Source of the DNA: Dyella tabacisoli
Lineage (GTDB): Bacteria > Pseudomonadota > Gammaproteobacteria > Xanthomonadales > Rhodanobacteraceae
DNA: 64,000 nucleotides
Direction of reading: 5' to 3'
Assembly: GCF_003350925.1 (NCBI RefSeq)
Contig: NZ_KZ857173.1
Coordinates: forward strand, 124,001 to 188,000
The notes beneath the pieces are model-generated. The model worked only from the letters and a program-made list of their open reading frames with translations. It ran no database searches and was not told where the DNA came from. A program made the position numbers and the translations under genes. This document shows positions 35,344-42,823 of this stretch, in pieces (position 1 is the first letter of the stretch; every line of letters begins with the position of its first letter).

Positions 35344-37092
35344 TCAGAACTTGCTGTTGATTTCAAGTTGCACGACGTCGATCGCCAACGGCGGGCCATA
35401 AACTTGGCGCGCATTGAAGTAGCGCGCCGATAGCCATGTACGCTGAGCGATGCCGTAGTCGGCAGACACGATAAAGCCCTTGGCATTGGTGCCACCGAGA
35501 TGGAAATTGGTATCGGTCAGGCCATCGAGCACGGCGTCGGGCTGCAGGTATTTGTAACCGAATGCCACATTCCATTCGTTGGCGGCCATCGGGGTGGGCG
35601 TGCCGAGAATGCCGCGCACCAGCCAGCCGACCGGGCCGCTCTTATAAGCGCCGAGTGCGTTGGACGCATTGCCGTTCTGATAGTTGTTCACCGGCTGACC
35701 GAGGCCGTTCGGGTAGCGCGTGAAGGCGTCGCGGGCGTGGTAGGCCATGTTGCGGGCATAGTCGGCTTGGATACGTGCCTGCGTGTCACCGATCTTGAAA
35801 TCGAATTGCTGAGTGAGATTGGCGACGTGGTAGTCGTAAGACAAACCAACGAACTGCGGCTGGGCGTAATTACCCGGCGAAGCCGGATCCGGCACGATAT
35901 TGCGCAGCAGGAAAACCGTATTGCCCTTCTGCATGTATTGCGGCGCGGTGCCGTCGGTACTGCAATAGTTGATGCCGGTGTACAGCGCGCAAGGGCTGGA
36001 GAGTTGCCCGCGCATGCTGCCGAAATGGTAGTAGGCCAGCGCGACCTTCCACTGGGTATCTTCATCGAACTGCCAGCTCGCGCCGATCTGTGCCGCCGAA
36101 AGCCATTTGTTGTCGCTGCGGTACTTCTGATTGCCGAAGCCCTGCGACGGCGAATCGTTCGAGGTGTATTCGATCGGAAATAATCCCAGCGTGGCAAAAC
36201 CGTTCAAGCCATCGGCAAGACGTACTTCGCCTTGGCCGGCGACACCGTCGAAGTTCAGCTCTTGCGAGTAAATCAGGTCGGTGGTCATGAAGGGGTTAGC
36301 CATGCGACCGGCGGTTATCGACGTTTTCTCAATCGGCTGCCAGCGGATCCATGCGCGATCCAGCCACAGATTCTTCTTGGTCAAGCCACCGCCCAAGGTC
36401 TGCGTGGTGGAGACCGGATTGTTGTCGTTGCCTGAACCAAGGCGGATACCGGCCGTAATGGTGTCGCCCAGTTTGACCGAGACACCAAGGTGGGCTTGCA
36501 GTCGCATCGTATTGGTGCGGTTCTGCTGCGTATTGAGAATGGGCGGAACCACGCCTTGGCTGATTTTGTTGATGTCGACCGGGCCGTTGCGATTAATGCC
36601 GGCGTAGTCGAGAAAGTACGGCGAATTGCTGCGGCTGTAGTACCAGGATTCGTCGCGCACACGCAGGTCGCCCTCCCAGCCGATGCGATCGAGCCACTCC
36701 GGCAGTGCGCCGGGCTGCGCCCAATGCTCGCTCTTGGCCTGGGCCACGACTTCTTCCTTGACCTGATCGCGAATGGCGTTGCGCACGCTTTGCGGCACAT
36801 AGGGCACGCGCACATCGCCGGGCTGCGCACCGTCGTTGCCGGCTACTTCGGTTTTGCGCGCCTGGGTTGCTTCGGCGTTCGCTTGCGCGATCAAGCCATC
36901 GGCATCGGCCTGAGTCAGCAGCCCCTTCTTCACCATCAAGCGGATCAGGTTGATCGTTGCATTGGACGAAGGCGCCGCGACATCTTGTGCGACGGCATTG
37001 AGGCTGACTCCGCCAAGCAGCATGGCGACAGCGACACACAACACACGCCGGCGCGGGTGCTTGTACTCTTTCAAGACCATCGGGGCATTCAT
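35344..37092 (-). CDS. Putative outer-membrane porin
   Basis: The protein has 582 residues. ATG 37092 follows GGAGAAAGTC; ATG 37080 is an alternative. A signal peptide is present (VLCVAVAMLLGGVSLNAVAQ). A periplasmic helical segment (LIRLMVKKGLLTQADADGLIAQA) precedes the barrel, as in the 'putative porin' family found with haemagglutinin/TonB loci. The barrel part shows alternating strands rich in Tyr, Trp and Gly (GWEGDLRVRDESWYY, LWLDRAWIRWQP, SADYGIAQRTWLSARYF) and ends with a terminal Phe (EINSKF), the usual signal for BAM assembly. Its substrate is unknown. The TonB/ExbBD set encoded just upstream suggests energised transport or sensing linked to the surface fibre. Confidence 0.8.
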   Translation of the reverse strand: MNAPMVLKEYKHPRRRVLCVAVAMLLGGVSLNAVAQDVAAPSSNATINLIRLMVKKGLLTQADADGLIAQANAEATQARKTEVAGNDGAQPGDVRVPYVPQSVRNAIRDQVKEEVVAQAKSEHWAQPGALPEWLDRIGWEGDLRVRDESWYYSRSNSPYFLDYAGINRNGPVDINKISQGVVPPILNTQQNRTNTMRLQAHLGVSVKLGDTITAGIRLGSGNDNNPVSTTQTLGGGLTKKNLWLDRAWIRWQPIEKTSITAGRMANPFMTTDLIYSQELNFDGVAGQGEVRLADGLNGFATLGLFPIEYTSNDSPSQGFGNQKYRSDNKWLSAAQIGASWQFDEDTQWKVALAYYHFGSMRGQLSSPCALYTGINYCSTDGTAPQYMQKGNTVFLLRNIVPDPASPGNYAQPQFVGLSYDYHVANLTQQFDFKIGDTQARIQADYARNMAYHARDAFTRYPNGLGQPVNNYQNGNASNALGAYKSGPVGWLVRGILGTPTPMAANEWNVAFGYKYLQPDAVLDGLTDTNFHLGGTNAKGFIVSADYGIAQRTWLSARYFNARQVYGPPLAIDVVQLEINSKF

Positions 37093-37153
37093 GACTTTCT
37101 CCAAAACGGTTCGTTGCCTGCGCGCAACGTGAAAACTAAATAATTGATCGTGT

Positions 37154-37831
37154 TCATACCGGCCGCCTGCCGCGTATCGCGGTGCGTACCGGCATGCTGA
37201 AATTCGCGGGTGGCGGCGTGTCGATGTGCAAGCCAAGCAGTACCTGGCGCAAGGCTTGATCGGTGCTTTCGGAGCCGCTGGATTCCAACAGTTCGACGCG
37301 CGTGATGCCGCCGTCGGCGCCTAGCCAGATGCTGGCCCGCACCTCGAACACCAGGCGGCGGGTGCGCTCATCGCGCTGGATCGCCTGCTGCAAGGCATAG
37401 CCCAGATATTGCTCATAAGAGGCACCACCGACACCGTTGCCGCCGCCGGCGCCGACCATGCCGCCACCGGCACCTGCGCCGATATTGAAAGAGTCGTTAC
37501 CTGCCTGCGCGGGTCCGTTAATGGTGACCTGCTTGGCCAGGTCCGGTGCCTGCTTGGGTGCTTCGAGTGGCTTCACCGGCTCGTTCGGCTTGGGCACATC
37601 CTGCTTCACCTCTTCGAGTTTTTTCGGCTCGGGCGGTTTTTCTTTCGGCGGCGGCGGCGGTGGCGGCAACGGCGTGATGGTGGCGATGCGCGGCGCGGAG
37701 CGACGCACCCCCACTTCATGGCCGGCGAACTTCCATATCGCCAGCGCCGCGGCGAGCAGCAGCACACCGGCGATCAGCCGACTGCGCCAGCGTCGCCTTC
37801 GTTCTGCGCGTTCAGAGGCATCCATGGACAT
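37154..37831 (-). CDS. tonB: TonB-like energy transducer
   Basis: The protein has 225 residues. Its ATG shares one base with the exbD stop (TGATG). It has a short basic cytoplasmic start (RAERRRRWRSR), one membrane segment (LIAGVLLLAAALAIWKFAG), a proline/lysine linker (PLPPPPPPPKEKPPEPKK), a glycine-rich spacer and a TonB C-terminal fold (YLGYALQQAIQRDERTRR, then VRASIWLGADGGITRVELL). TonB carries energy from ExbBD to outer-membrane proteins; here its neighbours suggest the porin or TpsB/TpsA as partners. No TonB-dependent receptor with plug domain is in the window, which makes the target unclear. Confidence 0.88.
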   Translation of the reverse strand: MSMDASERAERRRRWRSRLIAGVLLLAAALAIWKFAGHEVGVRRSAPRIATITPLPPPPPPPKEKPPEPKKLEEVKQDVPKPNEPVKPLEAPKQAPDLAKQVTINGPAQAGNDSFNIGAGAGGGMVGAGGGNGVGGASYEQYLGYALQQAIQRDERTRRLVFEVRASIWLGADGGITRVELLESSGSESTDQALRQVLLGLHIDTPPPANFSMPVRTAIRGRRPV

Positions 37832-38235
37832 CAGCTCGGCGACTTGCCGGTAACCAGGCCAACCTGCGACAGATCCAGCCGGCGCAGCAGATCCAGAATG
37901 TCCACGACCTTCTGGTACTGCACATTGGCATCGCCCTTCACGATGATCGGAAACTCCGGCGTGGTTGCCTTGAGCGTGCGCAAGCGCTGCTCAAGTTCGC
38001 CCAGCGTCACCGGAAACGCATCGAGAAAAATCTGTCCGCTGTCGGCCACCGTGATGGCCTTGGTCTGCGGCTTGGCCAGGCTGACCGAGGCACTGGCCTT
38101 GGGCAGATTGACCTTGACGCCCTGTACCGAGGCCGTTGTCATGATGATGAAAATCACCAGCAGCACGTAGGCCAGATCAAGCATCGGCGTGATGTTGATG
38201 TCGTCATAGGGCTTGTCGTCATCGTTGACTTGCAT
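37831..38235 (-). CDS. exbD: ExbD/TolR-family proton-channel subunit
   Basis: The protein has 134 residues, normal for ExbD. It has one membrane segment near the N-terminus, INITPMLDLAYVLLVIFIIM, with the conserved proton-path Asp in PMLD. The periplasmic domain (VKVNLPKASAS, then FPIIVKGDANVQYQKVVDIL) is standard. It lies 12 nt after exbB and overlaps tonB, so the three form one transcription and assembly unit in the inner membrane. Confidence 0.92.
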   Translation of the reverse strand: MQVNDDDKPYDDINITPMLDLAYVLLVIFIIMTTASVQGVKVNLPKASASVSLAKPQTKAITVADSGQIFLDAFPVTLGELEQRLRTLKATTPEFPIIVKGDANVQYQKVVDILDLLRRLDLSQVGLVTGKSPS

Positions 38236-38247
38236 GTCGCGTTCTCC

Positions 38248-40086
38248 TTAGCCGGCGGGACCGATCACGCTCTTGTCGACGGTGTTCAGATCGGCCTCGC
38301 GGTGTAATTCCGCCAGACGGGTCACGAACTCATCGACAAACACCTGCATGTTTGCCGTAACCGACTTATTGCGAGTCAACAAATAGTTGTAGCCGAACAA
38401 CGCTGGAATCGCGACGAACAAGCCGGCCACCGTCGCCAGCAAGGCGGCGGAAATACCCGGTGCGATGGCGTTGATGTTGACGTCGCCGGCCGCGGCGATG
38501 GCGGCGAAGGTAATCATCACGCCGACCACCGTGCCCAACAGACCCAGAAACGGTCCACCGGAAATCGCGATGGTCAGCATCACCATCGAGCGCGACAACT
38601 TCTGGTTTTCGCGGACCAAGGTGGAATCCATCACGGCGCGAATCGCTTCGATCGATTCAGAAGCAATCACCAGGCGCCCCTGCCCGTCGCGCCGGCGCCA
38701 GACCTCTTTCGCACCGACCTCATACAGTCGATACAAGGACGAGCCGCCCAACTCACGCCGCACATTGGCCTGTTCGCCGGCATCGGCCAGACCAAGCAGG
38801 TTGGTGCCGAGATCGCGGAAGCGATCGATAAAACGCTCGTTGGCCGAGCTGACCTGGCTCACGTAGCGAGCCTTGTTCCACATCACCCACCAGGAAATCA
38901 GCGCCATCACCAGCAAGATACCGATCACCACCCAGGCATCGACCGTGACCGACTTGACGATGATGCCGAAGTAGCCAAAGCCGAAACCGGATTTCTTCTC
39001 GTCCTCGCCGTAAGCAATCAGCCGCGATTCGGCCGCCTGCGATGTCGCATCGAGGCTGATCGCCGTAAGCGGACGCGCCACACGCGACAGCCGCAGCTCA
39101 TCCATATCGCCGAGAAAATTCGCAAAAGCCACCGTGGCCGATGCTGCGCCCGGCGCCGCCGCCTCGCCACCGATGGTTGCCGCGCTGGTCAGCGCCGGCA
39201 AGGCCACCGGCAAGCTGGCGTAAGACTGGCCGTTTACATACAACGTGAGCTTGTCGGCTGCCGCCGAGACAGCCACATGCGTCCATTGCCCAGGTTTCAA
39301 CGCTTCACCCGCCTGGGTGCGCTGCACCTGATCGCCATCAACTTCGACAAACGGTGCGCCAGCAGCCAGGCCGATCAATAACGCCTTGCCGTCCTGCCGA
39401 CGTGCATAAAGCAAGGTGGGCGCATTCGGCACACTGTCGACCTTGATCCATGCGCTGAAAGTGAAGCTGCCGCCCGCCGCCGTGTTGAGCGAAGCGCTGA
39501 CCGGCAAGGTAAGCATGGCGGCACCGTCGAAACGGGCTGCTTTACCGGCAATACCGCCATCGATGATGCGCAGTCCGGTGCCTTGCGCCTGATTGGCGTA
39601 GGCGGTGGCATCTTTGGGCGCGGAGCCGGCCGCGTTGTCAAAGTGATAGACCAGACTGTAATCGGGGTCGAAAGTGGCCGCGCCGCTGCTTTGCGTCGGC
39701 GCCTTGGCATTGCCGTAATACATCCATACGGTTTGCTGCGCGTTCGCCGCCAGATCGGTCGCATCCAGCCAGATCTGCGCCACCCCGAGCACGGGATCGA
39801 AACTCTCGATCTGATAATTCAGCGGTGTTTTTCCGTCGGCCGCGATAAAGCGAATATCCGCACCGTCCTTGGCGACGCCGTCGAATTGAAAATTGCCCGC
39901 GTGCAGGCGAATCAATAACGGCATCCGCCCCAGCGCCTGCGATACGTTCGCGCCTTTGCTGGTGGTGTCGATGGTGATCGCTTTACGGTACGACCAATCG
40001 TCGTTCCACCAGGCGGCATCCGCAGCCGATGCCGCGCGTGGCAACCAGGCCAGGCATAGCAAGCATGCAAAGATCAGGTAACGCAT
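38248..40086 (-). CDS. exbB: ExbB/MotA-TolQ channel protein with DUF2341 and LamG-like periplasmic region
   Basis: The protein has 612 residues, more than twice the length of E. coli ExbB (244). A signal peptide (LIFACLLCLAWLPRAASA) leads to a periplasmic region: DUF2341 (WWNDDWSYRKAITID, IWLDATDLAANAQQTVWMYYG; about residues 22-150), then a LamG/concanavalin-like beta-sandwich (GGSFTFSAWIKVDSVPN, WTHVAVSAAADKLTLYVNG; about 150-345). A membrane segment (VVIGILLVMALISWWVMW) and the MotA/TolQ/ExbB channel (GPFLGLLGTVVGVMITF, ISAALLATVAGLFVAIPALFGYNYL) follow. DUF2341 is known in this protein group. The sandwich could sense a glycan or the passing haemagglutinin and gate the channel; that is a hypothesis. 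It is the first gene of an exbB-exbD-tonB-porin run. Confidence 0.9.
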   Translation of the reverse strand: MRYLIFACLLCLAWLPRAASAADAAWWNDDWSYRKAITIDTTSKGANVSQALGRMPLLIRLHAGNFQFDGVAKDGADIRFIAADGKTPLNYQIESFDPVLGVAQIWLDATDLAANAQQTVWMYYGNAKAPTQSSGAATFDPDYSLVYHFDNAAGSAPKDATAYANQAQGTGLRIIDGGIAGKAARFDGAAMLTLPVSASLNTAAGGSFTFSAWIKVDSVPNAPTLLYARRQDGKALLIGLAAGAPFVEVDGDQVQRTQAGEALKPGQWTHVAVSAAADKLTLYVNGQSYASLPVALPALTSAATIGGEAAAPGAASATVAFANFLGDMDELRLSRVARPLTAISLDATSQAAESRLIAYGEDEKKSGFGFGYFGIIVKSVTVDAWVVIGILLVMALISWWVMWNKARYVSQVSSANERFIDRFRDLGTNLLGLADAGEQANVRRELGGSSLYRLYEVGAKEVWRRRDGQGRLVIASESIEAIRAVMDSTLVRENQKLSRSMVMLTIAISGGPFLGLLGTVVGVMITFAAIAAAGDVNINAIAPGISAALLATVAGLFVAIPALFGYNYLLTRNKSVTANMQVFVDEFVTRLAELHREADLNTVDKSVIGPAG

Positions 40087-40128
40087 TGTTATTGAACCCC
40101 TGTTCGAGATGAAACTGTTTTGGCTCCG

Positions 40129-40173
40129 GCCCCTGCGACCGAAGTGAGTCCCTTTTTCGGGACAAGCAGAGGG
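40129..40173. repeat. Interspersed repeat of the CCCTGC...AAGCAGAGGG type, copy 2
   Basis: GCCCCTGCGACCGAAG, TGAGTCCCTTTTTCGG, GACAAGCAGAGGG. It is nearly identical to 7469-7512. It fills the short gap between tpsB and exbB and includes a small hairpin (GTCCC/GGGAC). Confidence 0.65.
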
Positions 40174-40184
40174 CGACGCATGTC

Positions 40185-41810
40185 TTAAATTCCGGCTCTT
40201 ACGCTAAACAGCCATTGCCCGTCGTGGGCCTTGGTCCGCGTACCGTCCTTGAGCGGATAGGCGTACTCCAGCTCGCCATTGACGTAGCGAAACAAGGTAA
40301 AACGCGTACCCACACCGGTGCTTAGCAAGTTGAATCGGCCACGCTGATCTTTCAGCGGATCGATCAGTTGCAATCGCGAACCATCGATAAAAAAGTGGAA
40401 GCGCCAGTCGTTGACGAACGGGTCATTGACTAGCCGCCCCAGCCATGTGGCCAGTGAAGGACTACGCAGTTCAGCCGAGGCGATCACACCGTGATCGGCG
40501 GTGTTCTCCGCCGACAGATAACCGCGCACCGTGCTGGCGCCGCCGGCCGCGAACTGTTCGCTCGATATCAACGGCGAGTCGGCCCATTGCCCACTGCCGC
40601 GCAGCACCAGCGCATAGTCCCCGGCAAAAAAGCGGGTGTAATTAAGGTCGGCGCGCACATAGGCAAAATTATCGCGCGCCTTATAGCGCTGGTTATCGAA
40701 TGCCGAGCCAGCACTGCCCTGCCCGCGCCAACCGAAGTTGCCTGACAGACTCAGCGCCGTCGTGGATTTCTCGCTGCTGCGTTGACCGGTATAAGTCACG
40801 CTGACCGGGTAGTAAGTGATCGGCGCGCGCGAGGTCTGCCCGCCCAGCGTAATGTTCTGATCGAAATGCTTGCGGCTGATGCCGATCGAAATCGATTGAC
40901 CGTATGCACCCAGCGTAGAGAGCAGACGCGTGGCCTGCAGACTGATCGCATTGCCCTTGCCCAATACCGTGGTGCCGCCGAGGGTGTTGGCATTGCTGTT
41001 GGACTTATAACCCGAGCCGAGCAAACTCCATTGCTCGCTCAACGGCGCCATATAGGAGAGCGCATACACTTCGGCCGCATCGCGATGCTGTGGGGCGACG
41101 ATATAAGTAGCCGAAATGGAGTGACCGAGCTGCCACAAATTGTCGTAACGCACATTACCGATAGTGCGCAGCTCGGGCGTATCGGCACTGTGGTCGTTGT
41201 TCACCGTGACGCTGCCATGCAGCGGGTAGGTATCTTCGACCTTGAGCGTGACATCCATCGTCTGCGGCAACACGCCGGGCTTTAGCAGTGGCACCACCTG
41301 CTGCCCCGATTGCCGATTAACCTGTGCCAGTTGCGCCTGCGCCTGGGTGAAATTGGGTATCGAGCCTTCAGCCAAGGCCGGTACGGCATCGCGAATCGCC
41401 TGCGGCGAGTGGTACTTGGCCCCCTCGACACGCACGCGACCGATACTGTTCTCGACCACCTGCAACAGGATCACACCGCCTTTGACTTGCTGCGGCGGCA
41501 CTTCCACCACGACTGATTGATAACCCTTGGCCTGGTAAACCTTCTGCAAGGCGTCGCGTGCCGCATGCACTTCGTTGAGGCTGCGGCCGGGCCCTAGAAA
41601 CGGCTCCACCGTGCTTTCGATATCCAGCGCGTCGAGCAAGGTATTGCCGCGCACCAAGTACTCGTTGACCTCGAAAGTTGCCGGTGCCTCAGCGGTCTGG
41701 TTTGCTGGTGTGTCCTGCGCAACCGCCAGACTCGGCGCACCGAACAACAGGCCAATAGCCAGCACCAACGGATGTCTCAGCCTCGCCGGCAGTCCATGGC
41801 CCCAGTGCAT
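40185..41810 (-). CDS. TpsB outer-membrane transporter (FhaC/ShlB family)
   Basis: The protein has 541 residues. ATG 41810 has GGAGAG four bases upstream; the frame is open to 42065 but that extension lacks a signal peptide. The signal sequence is HPLVLAIGLLFGAPSLAVAQ. POTRA 1 (FEVNEYLVRGNTLLDALDIE) and POTRA 2 (IGRVRVEGAKYHSPQAIRDA) follow, then the beta-barrel with GSGQWADSPLISSEQFAAGG and the VRGY motif (STVRGYLSAEN) of the inward loop L6, and a C-terminal strand (QWLFSVRAGI). It recognises the TPS domain of the exoprotein in the periplasm and exports it unfolded. Its partner, tpsA, is the last large gene of the island, separated by the TonB/porin genes. Confidence 0.93.
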   Translation of the reverse strand: MHWGHGLPARLRHPLVLAIGLLFGAPSLAVAQDTPANQTAEAPATFEVNEYLVRGNTLLDALDIESTVEPFLGPGRSLNEVHAARDALQKVYQAKGYQSVVVEVPPQQVKGGVILLQVVENSIGRVRVEGAKYHSPQAIRDAVPALAEGSIPNFTQAQAQLAQVNRQSGQQVVPLLKPGVLPQTMDVTLKVEDTYPLHGSVTVNNDHSADTPELRTIGNVRYDNLWQLGHSISATYIVAPQHRDAAEVYALSYMAPLSEQWSLLGSGYKSNSNANTLGGTTVLGKGNAISLQATRLLSTLGAYGQSISIGISRKHFDQNITLGGQTSRAPITYYPVSVTYTGQRSSEKSTTALSLSGNFGWRGQGSAGSAFDNQRYKARDNFAYVRADLNYTRFFAGDYALVLRGSGQWADSPLISSEQFAAGGASTVRGYLSAENTADHGVIASAELRSPSLATWLGRLVNDPFVNDWRFHFFIDGSRLQLIDPLKDQRGRFNLLSTGVGTRFTLFRYVNGELEYAYPLKDGTRTKAHDGQWLFSVRAGI

Positions 41811-42187
41811 GCGGCTCTCCACCTCTCGATCCGCCGTCGCCAGCGTAGAAGATGAAGCTAACGCCGCGTTGATAACTGAACGACGACAGGCATGTGTCGA
41901 ATTGGCCATAACCGCATGCCATGCATGGCCGGACGCCCCTGCACGCAGGGTCTGCCGGATCGCGGATTTTTCCTGCCCGAATTTCTTTGGCCCGAATTTC
42001 GTTGGCCCTGTTTGCTTTGGCACGCGACCATCATCCCCAACGGCGGTTTCAGTACCGCACCGCACTCAAGCCGAATCGCCCCCAACACGCCGTCGCGCGA
42101 CGACTAGCGCGCGGCATGTAAGTCATGAGTGGGCATCCAATGCCCTTCACTTACGTCCATGCAGGGATAGACAGCCCGCTTCTGGGG
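41811..42187. other. Long tpsB upstream region
   Basis: No gene is supported here. The tpsB frame remains open to 42065, but its translation is basic and featureless. A direct repeat (CCCGAATTTC, TTTGGCCCGAATTTC, GTTGGCCC) lies at about 41976-42007. The gap should contain the tpsB 5' untranslated region if transcription starts near the shared motif at 42188-42215. Confidence 0.4.
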
Positions 42188-42215
42188 CGACTGAACTCAA
42201 GTCACAAAAAATTCA
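42188..42215 (-). promoter_or_regulatory. Motif shared with tpsA, upstream of tpsB
   Basis: On the + strand: CGACTGAAC, four bases, GTCACAAAAAATTCA. It matches 34136-34162 at 23 of 24 bases in the two conserved blocks. On the transcribed strand GCTGTCTATC follows at a distance like that of GACGTCTC at tpsA, compatible with an ECF-sigma -10 element. It is 378 bp before the tpsB ATG. Confidence 0.6.
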
Positions 42216-42251
42216 CGCAGAAGGGGTTTCTGCCGGATATGCACCGGGTAC

Positions 42252-42267
42252 TGACACACGAGTGTCA
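42252..42267. promoter_or_regulatory. Short palindrome between the island and the GGDEF operon
   Basis: TGACAC and GTGTCA flank ACGA. It is a perfect 6-bp dyad in the divergent gap and may be an operator; nothing shows which gene it serves. Confidence 0.3.
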
Positions 42268-42504
42268 TGCCGGCGGTCACGTTCCTTAGACCGGTCGCGA
42301 CTCATCCTGCAGAAATCCACGGCGGGCCAGCCGGCTTCATGAGAACGTTTACGACGCATTTGAGGGCGTCGGACCACTCGGCTGTTGATATTCAGAGTCG
42401 CGAAGCGGGATATGATCGCCAACTCGCAGTCATCCCCGGGGAGGGGGCGGGCCGCGAGTTACCGAATAAGTCCTACAAAAGCCAACTATTTAGGGGGTAG
42501 TCCA

Positions 42505-42816
42505 ATGTCGAGCGTAATCGACTTTCTGGAGAGGATGGGTAAGGACGCACAGTTGCGCCATGCCTCACACGATGAGGTGGAGCTTGCCTTGACTCAGGCG
42601 CAGATCGACACGCCATTGTGCTCGGCCATTCTTGCCAGAGATGCATCGGAACTACAGGCACTGCTACGTCAAGTCCCGTTTTATTCCATTCAAATGCCGA
42701 TCGAAGAAGAGGAAGAAGACGAAGGCGAGCACGAGGATGAAGACACCGAAGAAGCTCCGCCGTACGAGGGCAGTCGGGAAACCTCACGGCATGCTGTCTC
42801 CTTAACGCACTCGTAG
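42505..42816 (+). CDS. Small acidic hypothetical protein
   Basis: The protein has 103 residues. ATG 42505 has AGGGGG nine bases upstream; the frame is open to 42385 without a site. The N-terminal half is helical (VIDFLERMGKDAQLRHASHD, then SAILARDASELQALLRQV). The C-terminal half is a run of Glu and Asp (IEEEEEDEGEHEDEDTEEAP), giving a strongly negative tail. There is no signal peptide. The first helix recalls the short 'DFLxxMGxDAxLR' peptides of unknown role seen in Proteobacteria. It precedes the diguanylate cyclase by 7 nt, so the two are co-transcribed. Confidence 0.7.
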   Translation: MSSVIDFLERMGKDAQLRHASHDEVELALTQAQIDTPLCSAILARDASELQALLRQVPFYSIQMPIEEEEEDEGEHEDEDTEEAPPYEGSRETSRHAVSLTHS

Positions 42817-42823
42817 CCGATCC

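Noticed and set aside
42188-42504. c-di-GMP riboswitch before the diguanylate cyclase operon
   Set aside because: I could not find the conserved core or tetraloop-receptor pattern.
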